This document shows, piece after piece, positions 44,115 through 52,768 of a DNA stretch of 64,000 nucleotides (position 1 is its first letter; each line of letters opens with the position of its first letter). This DNA comes from an uncultured Dehalococcoidia bacterium (lineage in GTDB: Bacteria; Chloroflexota; Dehalococcoidia; Lucifugimonadales; UBA3495), in assembly GCA_958296225.1 (NCBI GenBank), contig OY282456.1, positions 1,488,001 through 1,552,000 of the forward strand, in the 5' to 3' direction. The notes under the pieces were generated by a model, which saw nothing but the letters and a program-made list of their open reading frames with translations, did not search any database and was not told the DNA's origin. The position numbers and the translations under genes were made by a program.

Positions 44115-44561
44115 CTAAATTGCGCCGATTTGCCCACTCCGATTCACGCCTTGCAACCGCGCGGACAGGTCAAGGTCAAACCTCAACCCCTTGTAGAAGT
44201 AGAGAACCGGGGTCTCGCGCACCGGCCTCAGGTCAAAGCCGATGAGCGTCGCGGCCGCATCCTGCATCCGGTGCAGAACCCCCGCCGGGTTAGGGGTTTG
44301 CCGGGTCACCCGGCGCACCACCCCGGCGGTCATCCTGATGCCCAGGCCCGTCAGCGTGTCGCCAACCAGGTCGGCAAAATCTTTCAATGCGCCGTCCGCG
44401 AAGGGGTGGGCGGAAATCAGGCGCATCGACAATCCGTTGCGCGTGTTCTGGCAGTTGGTTACCGGGAATGCCGTCTGCAACTGCCGGGCAATCTGCGACT
44501 CGTACCCGTCCGGGCAGGGGCCGCAGTTGATTTCGACGTTGTACTGAACAGTTTGCTGCAT
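44115..44561 (-). CDS. Conserved-looking hypothetical protein in the nrd operon
   Basis: The 148-residue protein begins MQQTVQYNVEINCGPCPDGY, then ESQIARQLQTAFPVTNC, SMRLISAHPFADGALKDFAD and a basic C-terminal end with LYFYKGLRFDLDLSARLQGV. It contains an early CGPC pair, a thioredoxin-like spacing, but the rest does not match a thioredoxin. ATG 44561 follows AGGAGCTTGACCAA. Its position between nrdR and nrdJ suggests a link to ribonucleotide reduction, which is inference. Confidence 0.6.
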   Translation of the reverse strand: MQQTVQYNVEINCGPCPDGYESQIARQLQTAFPVTNCQNTRNGLSMRLISAHPFADGALKDFADLVGDTLTGLGIRMTAGVVRRVTRQTPNPAGVLHRMQDAAATLIGFDLRPVRETPVLYFYKGLRFDLDLSARLQGVNRSGQIGAI

Positions 44562-44598
44562 TTGGTCAAGCTCCTGCAGGTGATGCGCGGCGTTGCAT

Positions 44599-44859
44599 TT
44601 ACGCGAAAAAGAGGTCATCTTCCTCCCGCGGCGCCGGCAGGGCCGCCCAGCAACTGACCAGGCAAAACCGGGCTTCACGATCCAGGTCATCCTGCAATTC
44701 GGCAAAGGGGTTGGGAATCCACGAGTCGCCATTGTCCACGTCGTCGCTGGTCCAGCCCGACGGAACCCACATCTTCCGCAGCATCTCCTCCATGTCGTGG
44801 ACCCGGTTGTTGTGGGTCAACAGCCTGGTAAAAGCGGAGTATTGAACGCTGCTGCTCAT
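44599..44859 (-). CDS. Small hypothetical protein in the nrd operon
   Basis: The 86-residue protein begins MSSSVQYSAFTRLLTHNN, with VHDMEEMLRKMWVPSGWTSD and an acidic end with LFFA. It has Trp and acidic residues but no known motif. I chose ATG 44859 because GGGAGGTGTG lies upstream; a longer frame exists to 45000 with no support. It lies 37 bases upstream of the 148-residue gene on the same strand and about 190 bases downstream of nrdR. Confidence 0.5.
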   Translation of the reverse strand: MSSSVQYSAFTRLLTHNNRVHDMEEMLRKMWVPSGWTSDDVDNGDSWIPNPFAELQDDLDREARFCLVSCWAALPAPREEDDLFFA

Positions 44860-45047
44860 AATGGTGTTGCACACCTCCCTTTGGGTTGTGGTTGGCGAGC
44901 AGGTAGCAATAGTGCCGTTTTGGCTTGACCGGAAGCGCCCGGCGATGGTGGCAATGCCGGCGCGCCCATAGTCGCAAAGTTGTTGATTAGGCATCCTCAT
45001 AGCAATGGCAGTTGCAGTTTTGGATACCGTTATGCCCTAGGCCGGCT

Positions 45048-45575
45048 TTACGCGCCGTTCCGGCGGGTGGTTCGCCGCGTGCGGGTGCGCCGGGCCGTTA
45101 CTGCTGCCAAACTGGGCAGCGGTTCCGGCTGGCCTGCGCGCAAATTCCGGGCCTGTTCCTCAAAATCGCCGGCCTCTTGAAAGTCGTAGTACACCGAGGC
45201 GTACCGGACGTAGGCTACTTCGTCCAGGATTCGCAGCCGCTCCAGAACCATCAGGCCCAGGTCTTGTGATTTGACCACGCCGTTGCCCAGGCGTTGCAGT
45301 TCCGTTTCAATGTCGTCGGCCAGCCTGTCGATGTCGCGCCGGGGAATCGGCCGCCGGGTGCAGGCCATATTGACCCCGGAAACCAGCTTGTCCCGGCTGA
45401 ATTCCTGCCGCCGCCCGTCCCGCTTGTCAACCAGCAGCGCCGGCAGTCTGACCTGCTCATGGGTAGTGAAACGCCGTCCGCAAGACAGGCATTCCCGCCG
45501 GCGCCGGATACCGCTCTCGGCATCCCGCGAGTCGGTAACTTTGCTCTGATTTTCTTCGCAGTAAGGGCATTTCAT
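45048..45575 (-). CDS. nrdR: Transcriptional regulator of ribonucleotide reductase genes
   Basis: NrdR represses nrd operons in response to (d)ATP. The 175-residue protein has the zinc ribbon MKCPYCEENQSKVTDSRDAE and CLSCGRRFTTHEQV, then the ATP-cone with VDKRDGRRQEFSRDKLVSGV and IPRRDIDRLADDIETELQRL. The C-terminal 30 residues are a basic Arg/Thr tail that is longer than usual. ATG 45575 was preferred to GTG 45587, since AAGGTG lies at a good distance. Candidate NrdR sites lie upstream. Confidence 0.94.
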   Translation of the reverse strand: MKCPYCEENQSKVTDSRDAESGIRRRRECLSCGRRFTTHEQVRLPALLVDKRDGRRQEFSRDKLVSGVNMACTRRPIPRRDIDRLADDIETELQRLGNGVVKSQDLGLMVLERLRILDEVAYVRYASVYYDFQEAGDFEEQARNLRAGQPEPLPSLAAVTARRTRTRRTTRRNGA

Positions 45576-45624
45576 GGCGTCTGGCACCTTTTGGTCTATT
45601 TCTCAAACAATTTTTGAAATTGGC

Positions 45625-45667
45625 GTATGTTGTGTTTGCGGACAAATTAACCACAACTTGTTGTAGC
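45625..45667 (-). promoter_or_regulatory. Candidate pair of NrdR-box-like sites upstream of nrdR
   Basis: Two palindromic stretches, CCACAACTTGTTGTAG around 45651-45666 and CAAACACAACATA around 45625-45637 (minus strand), resemble the ACACWATATATWGTGT type of NrdR box, with centres about 28 bases apart, close to the usual three helical turns. The matches are imperfect. Confidence 0.4.
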
Positions 45668-46027
45668 GTGGATTATACATCAGCCAAAGGTTGGATTGTC
45701 AGTTCAGCCGGTTTGCGAGATTTCGGCAATTCCGACGAATCGCCCCCAAAGGCTTGGTACCAAAATCAATTTGGGGGCGATTTTTGGTAGCGTTTCGTTG
45801 CCGGCGGTAGGGGCCTTTCAAAGCCAGGGATGCCGCCCTCGCCGTCAGGGATAGGGGTTGCGATAAGAGCCGTCCCACCGCGCAGCTTGCAAAGTCATTA
45901 AAGCCCTCTCCCCCTGTGGGAGAGGGTTGGGAGAGGGGTAGCGCTCCGCCCGGCGCCGGCAGCCCTCCCGCTCCGGCGCCCGCAACCCGCCGCCCGCACT
46001 TTGCCCCCGCCCACTGACAACCCCCCT

Positions 46028-46056
46028 TTGACAACCGCGAACATCGGTACTATACT
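46028..46056 (+). promoter_or_regulatory. Consensus sigma-70 promoter inside element B
   Basis: TTGACA at 46028-46033 and TATACT at 46051-46056 are 17 bases apart, identical to element A. Predicted transcription start is near 46063. Confidence 0.78.
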
Positions 46057-46062
46057 GCAATC

Positions 46063-46358
46063 TATCACGTGAATCTCAGTCCAGCCAGAGGTCAACCGGT
46101 CGTCAACGGCCAGTCAGCACAAAATCGCATACCGGCGTCGTGGAGACCCCTCGTCCAATGCTTACGCGAGAACGGTCTAACCGGCCAACAGCGACTGCCA
46201 CCGCGCTGCGTGGCTGCGCCCTTAAAGCGCAGTTCACGAACCATCGGAGCAAAACTTTGCGTAAATCCCCCGGCCGTGGGGCTGACATCGACCGGTAACC
46301 TCTGGCACTCCCACCGCATCCCGCCCACCACCTGAACCAGCAAAAGGACGCATTGCCA
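46063..46358 (+). ncRNA. Candidate leader RNA, copy in element B
   Basis: This is the same 296-nt stretch as in element A with about 7-8 substitutions, several near the 3-prime end. The hairpin CTGCGC-CCTTAAA-GCGCAG is retained. Here it precedes only a short truncated reading frame. Confidence 0.4.
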
Positions 46359-46639
46359 ATGAACCCAGCCCACCACCTCAGCGGAATAACCAAACCACCC
46401 GAAACGGAACGCTGCCGCGATTTTTGGTGCTGCTTTGTCCCAAAGCTGATGATGACCAATGATTGACGCGACGCCTGGCGGCGGCATTGCTGTACGTCTC
46501 CGCAGGGTATGTTGCCGGCCCGGTTGCCATTGACTGCGGAAGGCGACGTGCCCACTCCGGCGCTGGTGCCACTTCTTTCATTGCTTCAGGACTGATTTCT
46601 GGCCTGGTTCATTCCTTCGGCATTCGCCCGTAGCCGGCC

Positions 46640-47551
46640 TCATTCCATATCGACTCGACGCAGCCGGTACGACGCTCTCCCAAACAACTCGCTGAAATCG
46701 TAGGGATACGGATTCATGCTTTGCTGATTGTGACCGTCCGGGCGGTCCGGCATCCGCTCGCCGGTGATTTGCAACCGATTCAGCCAATGGGTCCGCTCGG
46801 TGTGCCAGAACTGCATCATCGACCACTCGCCGCCTTCCTCATAGCGGGCCTGCTCGCAGGAGAGCATTCCGCCGAGAGTGAGGTGTATGCCGTCCCACTT
46901 ACCGGCGACCTCCCGCCAATTGGGTATCAGCCGGCCATCTGGGGCGCGGTGCGGAAATTCCAGGCAAAGCGCGTGCCAATCTGCCGGGTGGTTAATCTCC
47001 CGCACCCGCACGTCCTGCTCAAACCGGACTTGCCATGCGGCCAACGGGAAGGCGCAAACATGGTCGCCCGCACCCGTGGCGAACGCCGTCCATTCGGATG
47101 TGGAGCTGCCCCGGAACGTGGCAGTGCTTTGGGAACCAGTGTGGGGAACCGGATCGTCGCTGCCGGCGCGATGCGGGTACGGCTTTCGCCAGTGTTCGGG
47201 GGCGAAGGGTTTGAGTTCGGGCGGGCCGCAGTCGGCCCCGCGCGGCATTTGGGGCGAAGACCAGATTTGACTCTCCAAATCCACCGGCGCGTACCACCAG
47301 GCAAATGCCGGGTGGCTGACAATCCGCAGGGCCAAATCAGCGAAAGCTTTGGCCTCCCTGAGCGCAATTTCCTGCCAACCCGCATCGCGGTGCACGTCGG
47401 CGAAGTCGACGGCCATGGCTGCTAACCAGAAACTGACCTCCGGCTCGGCGAGGCGTTCCAGGGGCAAATGCAAGTTTGCGGACAGGTCGAGAATGACAGC
47501 GCATCCGGCCGGGGAATCGAGTAGGGCTTGCGCTTTCGCTTCATTGGTCAT
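46640..47551 (-). CDS. Hypothetical protein of about 300 residues
   Basis: The 303-residue protein begins MTNEAKAQALLDSPAGCAV and contains WLAAMAVDFADVHRDAGWQE, HPAFAWWYAPVDLESQIWSS, ATFRGSSTSEWTAFATGAGD, VREINHPADWHALCLEFPHR and a C-terminal ASYRLRRVDME. The repeated Trp-rich blocks and WREVAGKWDGIHLTLGG suggest an enzyme, but I cannot name a family. ATG 47551 was chosen since a longer start at 47674 lacks support; the ribosome site is weak (GAGCGTG). It stands alone between element B and the ftsZ terminator. Confidence 0.65.
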   Translation of the reverse strand: MTNEAKAQALLDSPAGCAVILDLSANLHLPLERLAEPEVSFWLAAMAVDFADVHRDAGWQEIALREAKAFADLALRIVSHPAFAWWYAPVDLESQIWSSPQMPRGADCGPPELKPFAPEHWRKPYPHRAGSDDPVPHTGSQSTATFRGSSTSEWTAFATGAGDHVCAFPLAAWQVRFEQDVRVREINHPADWHALCLEFPHRAPDGRLIPNWREVAGKWDGIHLTLGGMLSCEQARYEEGGEWSMMQFWHTERTHWLNRLQITGERMPDRPDGHNQQSMNPYPYDFSELFGRASYRLRRVDME

Positions 47552-47683
47552 GATGTTCACGCTCCGGCCCGGAGTCGGGCCGCCGAAGTTTGTAATTGGA
47601 GTGATGGGGCATCTGGTCAGTATATTCGCAGTGAGAACCAAAGCTCTTAATTTTTTGTGCCCGGCCCGCCCCAAAACGCCAGC

Positions 47684-47716
47684 AAAAAGCCCCCTCTCCG
47701 TCCGGAGAAGGGGCTT
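47684..47716 (-). terminator. Rho-independent terminator after ftsZ
   Basis: On the minus strand AAGCCCCTTCTCCG pairs with CGGAGAGGGGGCTT around a short loop and is followed by five T. It lies 24 bases beyond the ftsZ stop. Confidence 0.85.
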
Positions 47717-47739
47717 GACGTTCCGCGGTTACGCGCGCG

Positions 47740-48882
47740 TTATCGGTAAAAACCCCGGCGGTTTTGCCGGTGCTGCAAGAACGTCGGCAGGTCGTAGTCC
47801 CGCCGGTCCGGAATATCCATTTCGCCCAGCAGCTTGGCGATGTCGTCTTCGGCTTCTTCCGTCGCCTCCGGGAAGTCTGCGGCCACCATCGTCATCTTCA
47901 CCTCATCATCCAGCCGGGCATCCCGGTTTGTGCCGAAGATGATGTTGGCATTGGGGTCGGCCAGCTCTTCCACCACCGCGGCCGCTTCCTGAACCTCTTG
48001 CAGAGACAGGTTGTTGCCGCCCGTCAGCACGAACAGGATACGGCGCGAACCTTCCAGCGAGATGTCCAGCAGCGGGCTCTCGGTGCATTGCCGCGCGGCC
48101 GCCCGGGCCCGGTGCTCGCCCCGGCTTCTGCCGATGGATAGCCACGCCTGCCCGGCTCCGGTCAGGATGGTCTTCACGTCGGCGAAGTCCACGTTGATTT
48201 CCCCCGGAACCGTAACTACTTCTGCGATGGCGCTGATGCCCTGGTGCAGCACCGAATCGGCAAGCTTCAGCGCGTCCTCCCAGGAGTAGGAATCCGACTG
48301 CTCATCGTTGAGCGCCAGCAGGCGGTCGTTGGGAATGACAATCATGGTATCCACTTGGTCTTTCAGGCGCTCCAGCCCCTCGGTAGCGTTCCGACGCCGC
48401 ATCTGCGCTTCAAAACCGAAAGGCCGGCTCACGACGGCGATGGTCAGGGCGCCGCTTTCCTTGGCGATTTGAGCCACGACCGGCGCCGCTCCGGTTCCGG
48501 TGCCGCCTCCCATGCCAACTGCCACGAATACCATGTCGGCGCCGCGAACGGCCTGCTCAATTTCGGAGCGGGATTCCTCCGCCGCCTGCCGACCCACTTC
48601 CGGTTGCGCGCCGGCGCCCAGGCCGCTGGTCAGCTTGCGACCCAGAGCGATGCGGTAGTGAACGTCGCACCGGGCCAAATGCTGGGCGTCGGTATTGAGC
48701 GCGTAGTACTCAACCACCGGCAGCTTGTCCTTATACATACGGCTAACCGCGTTAGAGCCGCCGCCGCCGACGCCCATGACCTTGATGAGTGGCACGCCCC
48801 GCCCAATCTCCGGAATCATGCCGTCGGTGTCATTAAAACCGCCGGCCGGCTCCCATGAGGCGGAGTTATCAGGAAATATCAT
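47740..48882 (-). CDS. ftsZ: Cell division protein FtsZ
   Basis: FtsZ is the GTPase that forms the division ring. The 380-residue protein has LIKVMGVGGGGSNAVSRM, the tubulin signature GGGTGTGAAPVVAQ, the T7 loop EINVDFADVKTIL and a short C-terminal linker ending DIPDRRDYDLPTFLQ, which resembles the FtsA/ZipA-binding tail. ATG 48882 follows AGGAGGAACAACGAGC. It is downstream of ftsA by 78 bases. The linker after the GTPase core is short compared with many bacteria. Confidence 0.96.
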   Translation of the reverse strand: MIFPDNSASWEPAGGFNDTDGMIPEIGRGVPLIKVMGVGGGGSNAVSRMYKDKLPVVEYYALNTDAQHLARCDVHYRIALGRKLTSGLGAGAQPEVGRQAAEESRSEIEQAVRGADMVFVAVGMGGGTGTGAAPVVAQIAKESGALTIAVVSRPFGFEAQMRRRNATEGLERLKDQVDTMIVIPNDRLLALNDEQSDSYSWEDALKLADSVLHQGISAIAEVVTVPGEINVDFADVKTILTGAGQAWLSIGRSRGEHRARAAARQCTESPLLDISLEGSRRILFVLTGGNNLSLQEVQEAAAVVEELADPNANIIFGTNRDARLDDEVKMTMVAADFPEATEEAEDDIAKLLGEMDIPDRRDYDLPTFLQHRQNRRGFYR

Positions 48883-48960
48883 GCTCGTTGTTCCTCCTGG
48901 TATTGGTTTTGAGAGTACAGTTGTCAGGTTCAAGCCCGGTATTCAGCCACGCGCGCGGGG

Positions 48961-50235
48961 TCAGTCGCGCCCTGACTGGCGCGCGCCCGCGCGGGCGAAC
49001 GGGCGGCGCAGCAGCGCGCCCGGCGACCAGTTCCGCTCTCCCTCGCCTCGAATCCGGCCCTGGTCAGGTTGGTGGCGGTGTTTCACCGCCCATTGCAGCA
49101 CGCCCAACGCCGCCGCGTACTCCGGCTGGCGCAGCGATTCGGGCAAGCCGGCATACCACAGCGGCACGCCAACCCGAACCTGCGTCCGCAGTCCGCGGGC
49201 GGTCATTTCCGCAAACCCCGGCATCCGCGCTCCGCCCCCCGTCAGCACCACTCCGCCCGGCGGCGAGGATTCCATTCCGGCTTTGGACAATTCCTCGTTA
49301 ATCAGTTTGAGCATCTGCAAAGAGCGCAGGTACAGCGGCTCGCAAAATTCCTGCCGCCGCACAATCCGTTTGGGCTGCACCTGGGTTGCCGGCATCACTA
49401 CTTCGTCACGGGGAGCCAATTCGTCCGGCAGAACGTGGCCGTGCTGGATTTTCAGGTCCTCGGCCATTTGATACGGTATCCGGAGGGCAATGGCCATATC
49501 GCGGGTCAGCTGATTGCCCCCCATCGGCAGCACCGACGAGAAAAAGGGCGTTCCTTCCCGGTAGGCCGCAATCTTGATAGTGCCGGCGCCAACGTCGATG
49601 ACCACCACGCCCATCTCCCGCTCATCCGCGGTCAGCACGCCTTCACCCGAGGCCAGCGGATGCGCCACCAGACCCTCCACCCGCAGCTTGCAGGACTGCA
49701 ACGCCCGCACCGTATTCCCCAGCGGCACCGACATCCCCCGTACTATGTGGGCTTCCAACTGCAATTCGTTGGTATGCAGTCCGGTAGGGTTCCGCACTCC
49801 GGCTACCCCATCCAGCCGGAAACGCATGGGGATGATATGCAGGACCTGTTCGCTCCGGCTGTCCAACTGCTGCTGCAAGACTCCCGACGCGCTGCTCACC
49901 AGCGAGCGCAAATGCTGCTCGGTTACGGTTACCAGTTCTTCGCCGTCCCCCATTACTTCCAGCGAGTTCTCCCCTACCAGATGGTCGCCGTTCACGACGG
50001 CGAAAAAATCCCCCACCGGATTGCGTCCCACGTATCGCAAACATTCTTTCAGGCTGTCCCGCACGGCGTCCCGGACTTCTCCGAAGTCGTCGATGATTCC
50101 CTGCCGCACGCCCAGCGAAGGGGTCGAACCCACGCCCAGCGGCTTGAGTTCCCCCTCCGGGCCCAGCCGCGTGGCGATGGAGACGACTTTGCTGGTGCCG
50201 ATGTCAATGACTGCGTAAATCGGTTCCCTTGGCAT
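48961..50235 (-). CDS. ftsA: Cell division protein FtsA
   Basis: FtsA is the actin-like protein that ties FtsZ to the membrane. The 424-residue protein has the phosphate-1 site AVIDIGTSKVVSIATR, phosphate-2 VVIDVGAGTIKIAAY and adenosine site GVVLTGGGARMPGFAE. The last 40 residues are Arg/Gly-rich (RRPFARAGARQSGRD); a clear amphipathic membrane helix is not visible, so membrane attachment may differ from the model. It starts at ATG 50235 and is 44 bases downstream of rsmH. Confidence 0.92.
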   Translation of the reverse strand: MPREPIYAVIDIGTSKVVSIATRLGPEGELKPLGVGSTPSLGVRQGIIDDFGEVRDAVRDSLKECLRYVGRNPVGDFFAVVNGDHLVGENSLEVMGDGEELVTVTEQHLRSLVSSASGVLQQQLDSRSEQVLHIIPMRFRLDGVAGVRNPTGLHTNELQLEAHIVRGMSVPLGNTVRALQSCKLRVEGLVAHPLASGEGVLTADEREMGVVVIDVGAGTIKIAAYREGTPFFSSVLPMGGNQLTRDMAIALRIPYQMAEDLKIQHGHVLPDELAPRDEVVMPATQVQPKRIVRRQEFCEPLYLRSLQMLKLINEELSKAGMESSPPGGVVLTGGGARMPGFAEMTARGLRTQVRVGVPLWYAGLPESLRQPEYAAALGVLQWAVKHRHQPDQGRIRGEGERNWSPGALLRRPFARAGARQSGRD

Positions 50236-50279
50236 AGCTACGTTCCTTTCAGTAAATCCTTTATGGGTTCAACGAAATC

Positions 50280-51302
50280 TCAAATGCGCTCAACGACCCG
50301 CAGACGGGCGCTGCGGCTGCGCGGGTTGGCCGCCGTTTCCGCTGCGGACGGCCTGATGATGCGCCGCCGCAACAACCGCAGCGTCGGCTGATGCTCGCAA
50401 ACGCATACGGGCAGGTCGGACGGACACACGCAGGCTGCCGACTCCCAATCCATCCACCCTTTCACCAGCCGGTCTTCCAGGCTGTGATAGCTGATGACCA
50501 CCAGCCGGCCCCCGGGGGCCAACAGTTCCAGCGTCGCGGCCAGCCCAAGCTCCAGTTGCGCCAACTCCTGGTTGACCGCAATCCGCAGCGCCTGAAAAGT
50601 CCGCGTCGCCGGGTGCCGGCCGCCGCGCCGCCCTCCCACTGCCCGCGCGACCACCGCGGCCAACCGCCCGGTGGTCGCGATTGGCCGGCTGTTCACGATG
50701 GCCCGGGCGATGGCCCGGCTCCGGCGCTCCTCGCCATACTGGAAAATCAGGTCGGCCAGCTGGCGTTCCCCGGCCGTGTTGATGATGTCCGCCGCCGTTT
50801 CGCCTGTGGTGTCGTACCGCATATCCAGCGGCTCATCCCGTTGGAACGAAAGGCCGTAGCCGGTCGAGTCAACCTGCTGCGACGAGAAACCCAGGTCCAG
50901 CAGAATGCCGTCGGCGGCGACGATTCCGCGTTCACCGGCGATGGCCTTCATCTCAGCGTAAGCGCCGTGGACCAGGACGGCCCGCCGGCCGTAGCCGCTC
51001 AGCCGTCGTCGCGCCACATACAGCGAGCGCGGGTCGCGGTCAATCCCCAGCACCACGCCGTCCGGCGCCGACCGCTCCAGCATGGCCAGCGCGTGGCCCC
51101 CGGCGCCCAGCGTCCCGTCCACATACACGCCGCCCGCTCTGACCGCGAGCAAATCCAGCGACTCTGCCAGCAGCACGGGTTGGTGCCGAGGCTCGCCAAT
51201 ACCGCCGGCAGCGCACTCAAAGGGACGATTTGCCCGCCCCAACGATGTCGCGCCGGCCAATCCTGAAATCGGTCGCTCTCTAATTGCCGCTGCCAGTATC
51301 AT
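50280..51302 (-). CDS. rsmH: 16S rRNA (cytosine(1402)-N(4))-methyltransferase
   Basis: RsmH (MraW) methylates C1402 of 16S rRNA. The conserved part begins HQPVLLAESLDLL and has YVDGTLGAGGHALAMLERS, ILLDLGFSSQQVDSTGYGLS and VISYHSLEDRLVK. About 38 extra residues precede the homology; I chose ATG 51302, but its ribosome site is weak, so a later start is possible. It is the first gene of a minimal cluster with ftsA and ftsZ. mraZ, ftsL, ftsI and mur genes, which normally follow, are absent from the window. Confidence 0.93.
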   Translation of the reverse strand: MILAAAIRERPISGLAGATSLGRANRPFECAAGGIGEPRHQPVLLAESLDLLAVRAGGVYVDGTLGAGGHALAMLERSAPDGVVLGIDRDPRSLYVARRRLSGYGRRAVLVHGAYAEMKAIAGERGIVAADGILLDLGFSSQQVDSTGYGLSFQRDEPLDMRYDTTGETAADIINTAGERQLADLIFQYGEERRSRAIARAIVNSRPIATTGRLAAVVARAVGGRRGGRHPATRTFQALRIAVNQELAQLELGLAATLELLAPGGRLVVISYHSLEDRLVKGWMDWESAACVCPSDLPVCVCEHQPTLRLLRRRIIRPSAAETAANPRSRSARLRVVERI

Positions 51303-51637
51303 CACTGCACCGAACCGAAACCCGCAATCCTCAGAAACCTGTCGGCCCGACTCAGAATCGCCGAACCCAAACAATCCAGAATGTAGCAAAACCCCCGTTC
51401 CCTGCGCCTACTGCCGGCAATGCACAATTTGCCGATTTTTGAAATCGTACAAATTTGGGCATACCCATACTGCCACTGCGGGACGCCATCGCGCTGCCGC
51501 GGTACGGCGCGGCCTGTGACTTCCCGGAAGCCCCGAAGCCGGCGGACGCTCCGCAACGGACGGAACTGCATGATTTGCTGCGGCCGGCAGTCAGGCAGTC
51601 AGCCGGTCAACCGGCGCGCCGGGAGCAGTATCGCCCG

Positions 51638-52713
51638 GGTAGCGTTCCGTTTTAGGTGGTTTAGTTGTAGGATGGCTGCAAATACCGGCTCCGGAGTCAG
51701 AGGGAGGGGCGCTGCCATGGGACTGCTTTACGACTTGGAAACCCGGCTGGAGCAGCAGATACCCGTCCAGCTGCAACAGTCGTTGCAGCTGGCTTTGGAT
51801 GATTACCAGCCCCTCTGCCCGGACTGCGGTTTAGCGATGCACCGGCATCATCGGTACGCCCGTACTATCACCACCCGCTATGGGGCAATTCGGTTGCAGA
51901 TGCCCGTGTTCCGCTGCGGCCAGTGCGGCCGGATGGCCAGCGGCGCCGACCTGCTGGGCGAAGCAGAACGTCATCAAAGGTACTCAAAAAAACCCGGGAA
52001 CTAGCCATCAAACCGGCGGCGCAGGGGTTGAGCTACGCCCAGAGCGGCCAGTGGTTCGGGTTCGTTAAAAGCACCATGTGCCGCTGGCTGCGACGGGAGC
52101 CAATAGCGCAGCCGGAGTTGCGGGGGCGGGTGTTGGAGCTCGACGGATTGTGGACCAGAACGCGGGCCGGAGCTACGGAATTGAAGGTCATCCGAGATGA
52201 AAACGGCGTGGCTCTGGGGGCCTTTGGAGGTTGGGAAGAGGTGATTGACCAGGCCTGGCGGCAGGGAGCGGTTCAGCCGGCGCATCTGGTGAGCGACGGG
52301 GATGCGGCCATCGCCGCGGGCATCCGGATGGTCTATGGCCGGCAAGCGCCCCACCAGCTCTGCCATTTTCACCTGCTGCGGGAGTACCGGCGGAACATTG
52401 GGGAGACTGGTTGGCGGGAGGCGCGGCGACTGCTGGCGTCGTCCGGCCTGGCGGAGGCCCGGGGCTATGCGGCGCGGGTGGCCGCGTTGACCGGAGGCCA
52501 GGGGACGTACTGGTGTCGGAAAGCCCTGGAGAAAGGACTGCGCCATTTAGCCACCGGGCAAGCGCGATTCAAGACAACCTCCCCTTTGGAACGGCACAAC
52601 CGGGAGTTGCGGCGGCGGGAAAAGATGGGCACCGTATGGACACCGCACAACCTGCTGGTATTGCTCCAAAACCGGGGCCTGCTCAACCAAACCACCTAAA
52701 ACGGAACGCTACC
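51638..52713 (+). mobile_element. Intact insertion sequence, IS256-like, 8-bp target duplication
   Basis: The 1076-base element has 30-base terminal inverted repeats: left GGTAGCGTTCCGTTTTAGG then TGGTTTAGTTG, right the same with one mismatch. Both flanks carry ATCGCCCG (51630-51637 and 52714-52721), a perfect 8-base target duplication, so insertion is recent. The only gene is a transposase read with a -1 frameshift. Elements A and B share its ends, so this IS, or a relative, could mobilise them. Confidence 0.9.
51717..52699 (+). CDS. Transposase, IS256-like (mutator-like) DDE type, with programmed -1 frameshift
   Basis: The upstream frame (51717-52004) encodes a zinc-binding start: PLCPDCGLAMHRHHRYART and FRCGQCGRMASGADLL. 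The downstream frame (from about 51923 to 52699) has a probable DDE catalytic core: LELDGLWTRTRAG (first Asp), HLVSDGDAAIAAG (second Asp), QLCHFHLLREYRR and LERHNRELRRREKMG (Glu). The two frames overlap and are joined at A AAA AAA (51986-51992), a slippery heptamer in the correct phase (TCA AAA AAA). A fused protein of about 327 residues results. GGGAGGGG lies before the ATG. Confidence 0.78.
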
Positions 52714-52768
52714 ATCGCCCGCCCGCCCGTTGACACCGCCCGCGTTCCCGCCCATAATCCCCATTGTT

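Larger units (their letters stand above)
45786..46416 (+). mobile_element. Non-autonomous mobile element B (leader kept, passenger gene deleted)
   Basis: The left end GGTAGCGTTTCGTTGCCGG and right end CCGAAACGGAACGCTGCC are inverted repeats of the family. The element is flanked by a perfect 9-base direct repeat GCGATTTTT (45777-45785 and 46417-46425), the mark of transposition. Bases 46018-46380 match 22441-22803 of element A at about 97-98% with no gap. After 7 codons of the passenger gene the sequence jumps to the right end, so the gene is deleted while the promoter and leader remain. Confidence 0.85.
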
